Source: Erysipelotrichaceae bacterium (lineage in GTDB: Bacteria; Bacillota_I; Bacilli_A; Erysipelotrichales; Erysipelotrichaceae). Taken from it: DNA of 33,129 bases. A model generated the notes under the pieces. It was not told the origin of the DNA. It saw only the letters and a list, made by a program, of their open reading frames with translations, and did not search any database. The translations under genes were made by a program, and so were the position numbers. Position 1 is the stretch's first letter, and each line of letters starts with the position of its first letter. Of the stretch, positions 31,596 to 33,129 are shown in pieces. The stretch covers positions 1-33,129 of the forward strand of contig JAUNIH010000015.1 of the NCBI GenBank assembly GCA_030523555.1. Direction: 5' to 3'.

Positions 31596-33038
31596 ATGGG
31601 CAAGATAAACGGTTTTATGGAATATGAGCGTAAAGAAAACGAAGAAATTCCGGTTAAACAGCGAATCAGAAATTTTAATGAGTTTCATACGCCATTAGAT
31701 AAGAAGACCAGAAAGGAACAGGCATCAAGATGTATGAACTGCGGCGTACCATACTGCCAATGGGGCAAACCCATAGGAAGATTTGTGGTAGGCTGTCCTT
31801 TAAACAACCTCATTCCAGAGTTCAATGATGCCTTATATAAGGACAATGAAGCTCTGGCTATAAAAAGACTGTTAAAGACCAATAACTTCCCGGAGTTTAC
31901 GTCAAGAGTATGTCCGGCGCTGTGTGAAAAAGCCTGCGTCTGCAACGTCAACGATGAACCTGTTTCGACAAAAGACAACGAGTTTGAAATCATTGAAACG
32001 GCTTTTTCTAAAGGGCTGATGAAACCTTTGAATATAAAGGATAGAACTGATCTTAAAGTTGCGGTTGTGGGCTCGGGACCTGCGGGTCTTGCGGCAGCTG
32101 ATCAGCTCAATCACAGAGGATATAACGTCAGCGTTTTCGAAAAGAACGATCGTTTCGGAGGTTTACTGATGTATGGTATCCCTAATATGAAACTCGATAA
32201 ATCGGTAATAGACCGAAGAATTGAACTGATGAAAAAGGAAGGTGTTGAATTTTATCCAAACTATGAAGTTAAGGATAAAAACGACGCCGATAAACTTTTA
32301 AAAGAATATGATGCGGTTATTCTGGCATGTGGAAGCGAAAAGCCAAGAAGCCTTAATCTTGAGGGTATGGATTCTAAAGGCATACATTACGCTGTTGAAT
32401 TTCTGAGTGAATCAACTAAGGCACTACTTAACGATAAGAAATCAAAGATTGATGCGAAGAATAAAAAAGTTGTCATCGTCGGAGGTGGCGATACGGGCAA
32501 TGACTGTGTCGGTACATGTATCCGTATGAAGGCCAAGAGCGTTATGCAGCTTGAGATGTTAAGTGAACCGCCATTAGAAAGAACAAAAGACAATCCGTGG
32601 CCTGAATGGCCTAATGTAAAAAAGACGGATTATGGTCAAAGCGAAGCCATTGAAGTCTTTGGTGAAGATCCCAGATTATATGACACGACAATATCATCTT
32701 TAAGAATCGAAAAAGGAAAACTTACAGGCGTTGAAATTGTAAGTCTACAAACCGTTACGGAAGATGGTAAGAAGGTTCTAAGACAGATTGAAGAATCAAA
32801 GAAGATGGTGGATTGCGATCTTTTACTGATTGCGGCAGGATTTGTGGGATGTAACGATGAAATAGTTAAAGCCTTTTATCTGAGTCTAGATAAAGGTAAG
32901 GCAATCGCTGATAACTATCAGATTCAAGATAAACTGTTTACCTGTGGTGATATGCGTAAAGGTCAGTCTCTGGTAGTACACGCCATAAACGAAGGAAGAC
33001 TCTGCGCTGAAGCTGTAGATAGATATCTTTCATATTAA
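31596..33038 (+). CDS. gltD: Glutamate synthase small subunit (NADPH-dependent)
   Basis: A 480-residue FAD protein that feeds electrons from NAD(P)H to GltB. The N-terminal cysteine clusters (CMNCGVPYC, GCPLNN, CPALCEKACVC) bind two [4Fe-4S] centres. The FAD site is VAVVGSGPAGLAAA, and the NAD(P)H site is VVIVGGGDTGNDC. AAGGAGGT (31580-31587) selects ATG 31596, one base after the gltB stop. The frame is open upstream into gltB but is not coding there. The gene is closed by a terminator. Confidence 0.97.
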   Translation: MGKINGFMEYERKENEEIPVKQRIRNFNEFHTPLDKKTRKEQASRCMNCGVPYCQWGKPIGRFVVGCPLNNLIPEFNDALYKDNEALAIKRLLKTNNFPEFTSRVCPALCEKACVCNVNDEPVSTKDNEFEIIETAFSKGLMKPLNIKDRTDLKVAVVGSGPAGLAAADQLNHRGYNVSVFEKNDRFGGLLMYGIPNMKLDKSVIDRRIELMKKEGVEFYPNYEVKDKNDADKLLKEYDAVILACGSEKPRSLNLEGMDSKGIHYAVEFLSESTKALLNDKKSKIDAKNKKVVIVGGGDTGNDCVGTCIRMKAKSVMQLEMLSEPPLERTKDNPWPEWPNVKKTDYGQSEAIEVFGEDPRLYDTTISSLRIEKGKLTGVEIVSLQTVTEDGKKVLRQIEESKKMVDCDLLLIAAGFVGCNDEIVKAFYLSLDKGKAIADNYQIQDKLFTCGDMRKGQSLVVHAINEGRLCAEAVDRYLSY

Positions 33039-33057
33039 ATATTTAACAATATATATG

Positions 33058-33080
33058 ACCCACATTATGTGGGTTTTTCT
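33058..33080 (+). terminator. Terminator of gltB-gltD
   Basis: ACCCACA (33058-33064), loop TTA, and TGTGGGT (33068-33074), followed by TTTTCTTT. The last 50 bases of the window after it show nothing I can support. Confidence 0.9.
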
Positions 33081-33129
33081 TTGTTTAAAGAGAACGTAAA
33101 GAGAAGCCGGGACAATGGACAATTTATGT

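Noticed and set aside
33081-33129. Start of another leader RNA after gltD
   Set aside because: Only 49 bases are visible, and no promoter, T-box or coding signal can be supported.

Overview
The window is the chromosomal replication-origin region of a low-G+C, Gram-positive-type bacterium (Bacillota). The evidence is the dnaA-dnaN-yaaA-recF-gyrB-gyrA-serS order, a parS sequence of the Bacillota type, two tRNA-sensing T-box leaders, a small (about 78 nt) SRP RNA, and AT-rich DNA with heavy AGA codon use. The gene order and the protein style suggest the class Erysipelotrichia. That placement is inference, because no 16S rRNA or other decisive marker is present.

Left arm (1-3066, minus strand): a left-handed beta-helix acyltransferase-like protein and a HAD phosphatase are translationally coupled. 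Behind them lies lysS, with its own promoter and a lysine-type T-box leader. The origin (about 3121-3529) carries about ten DnaA-box-like 9-mers of the form TTTTCCACA. They point rightwards on the left and leftwards on the right, and palindromes lie between them. A second small cluster lies between dnaA and dnaN. dnaA and dnaN follow, then a double terminator, then the yaaA-recF-gyrB-gyrA operon, which ends in a terminator that overlaps the gyrA stop codon. serS has a serine-type T-box. Its terminator hairpin contains a perfect parS site, and a second perfect parS overlaps the start codon of the next gene, a HAD-like hydrolase.

Middle (14268-20205): the SRP RNA lies immediately upstream of tadA. 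A DUF2975 membrane protein and a small HTH regulator (a YoaS/YozG-like pair) follow, with inverted repeats around their promoter. Next is a 630-bp stretch with no conventional gene. It appears to encode a structured RNA made of two diverged copies of a unit of about 95 bp, each beginning with a micro-ORF (MKEIL...) and containing competing hairpins, and it ends in a strong terminator. dnaX-ybaB/yaaK-recR then runs as a tightly overlapping operon. Its last gene is unexpected: a CARF/PD-(D/E)XK protein of the Card1/Can2 (DUF1887) type, with no CRISPR locus in the window.

Right part (20206-33129): a small accessory segment holds a protein with an EVE/PUA-like N-terminus and a nuclease-like C-terminus, coupled to a MATE transporter. 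It also holds an HTH-MNT/HEPN (MntA/HepT-type) toxin-antitoxin pair with a clear operator-promoter. A two-component system, a zinc-ribbon membrane protein and a PAP2 phosphatase come next. The window ends with gltB-gltD (glutamate synthase) and a terminator.

Most of the region is housekeeping. The parts most worth a second look are the RNA upstream of dnaX, the Card1-like nuclease in the recR operon, the EVE-nuclease protein, the parS sites embedded in a terminator and a start codon, and a set of promoters so close to their start codons that the mRNAs should be leaderless or nearly so.
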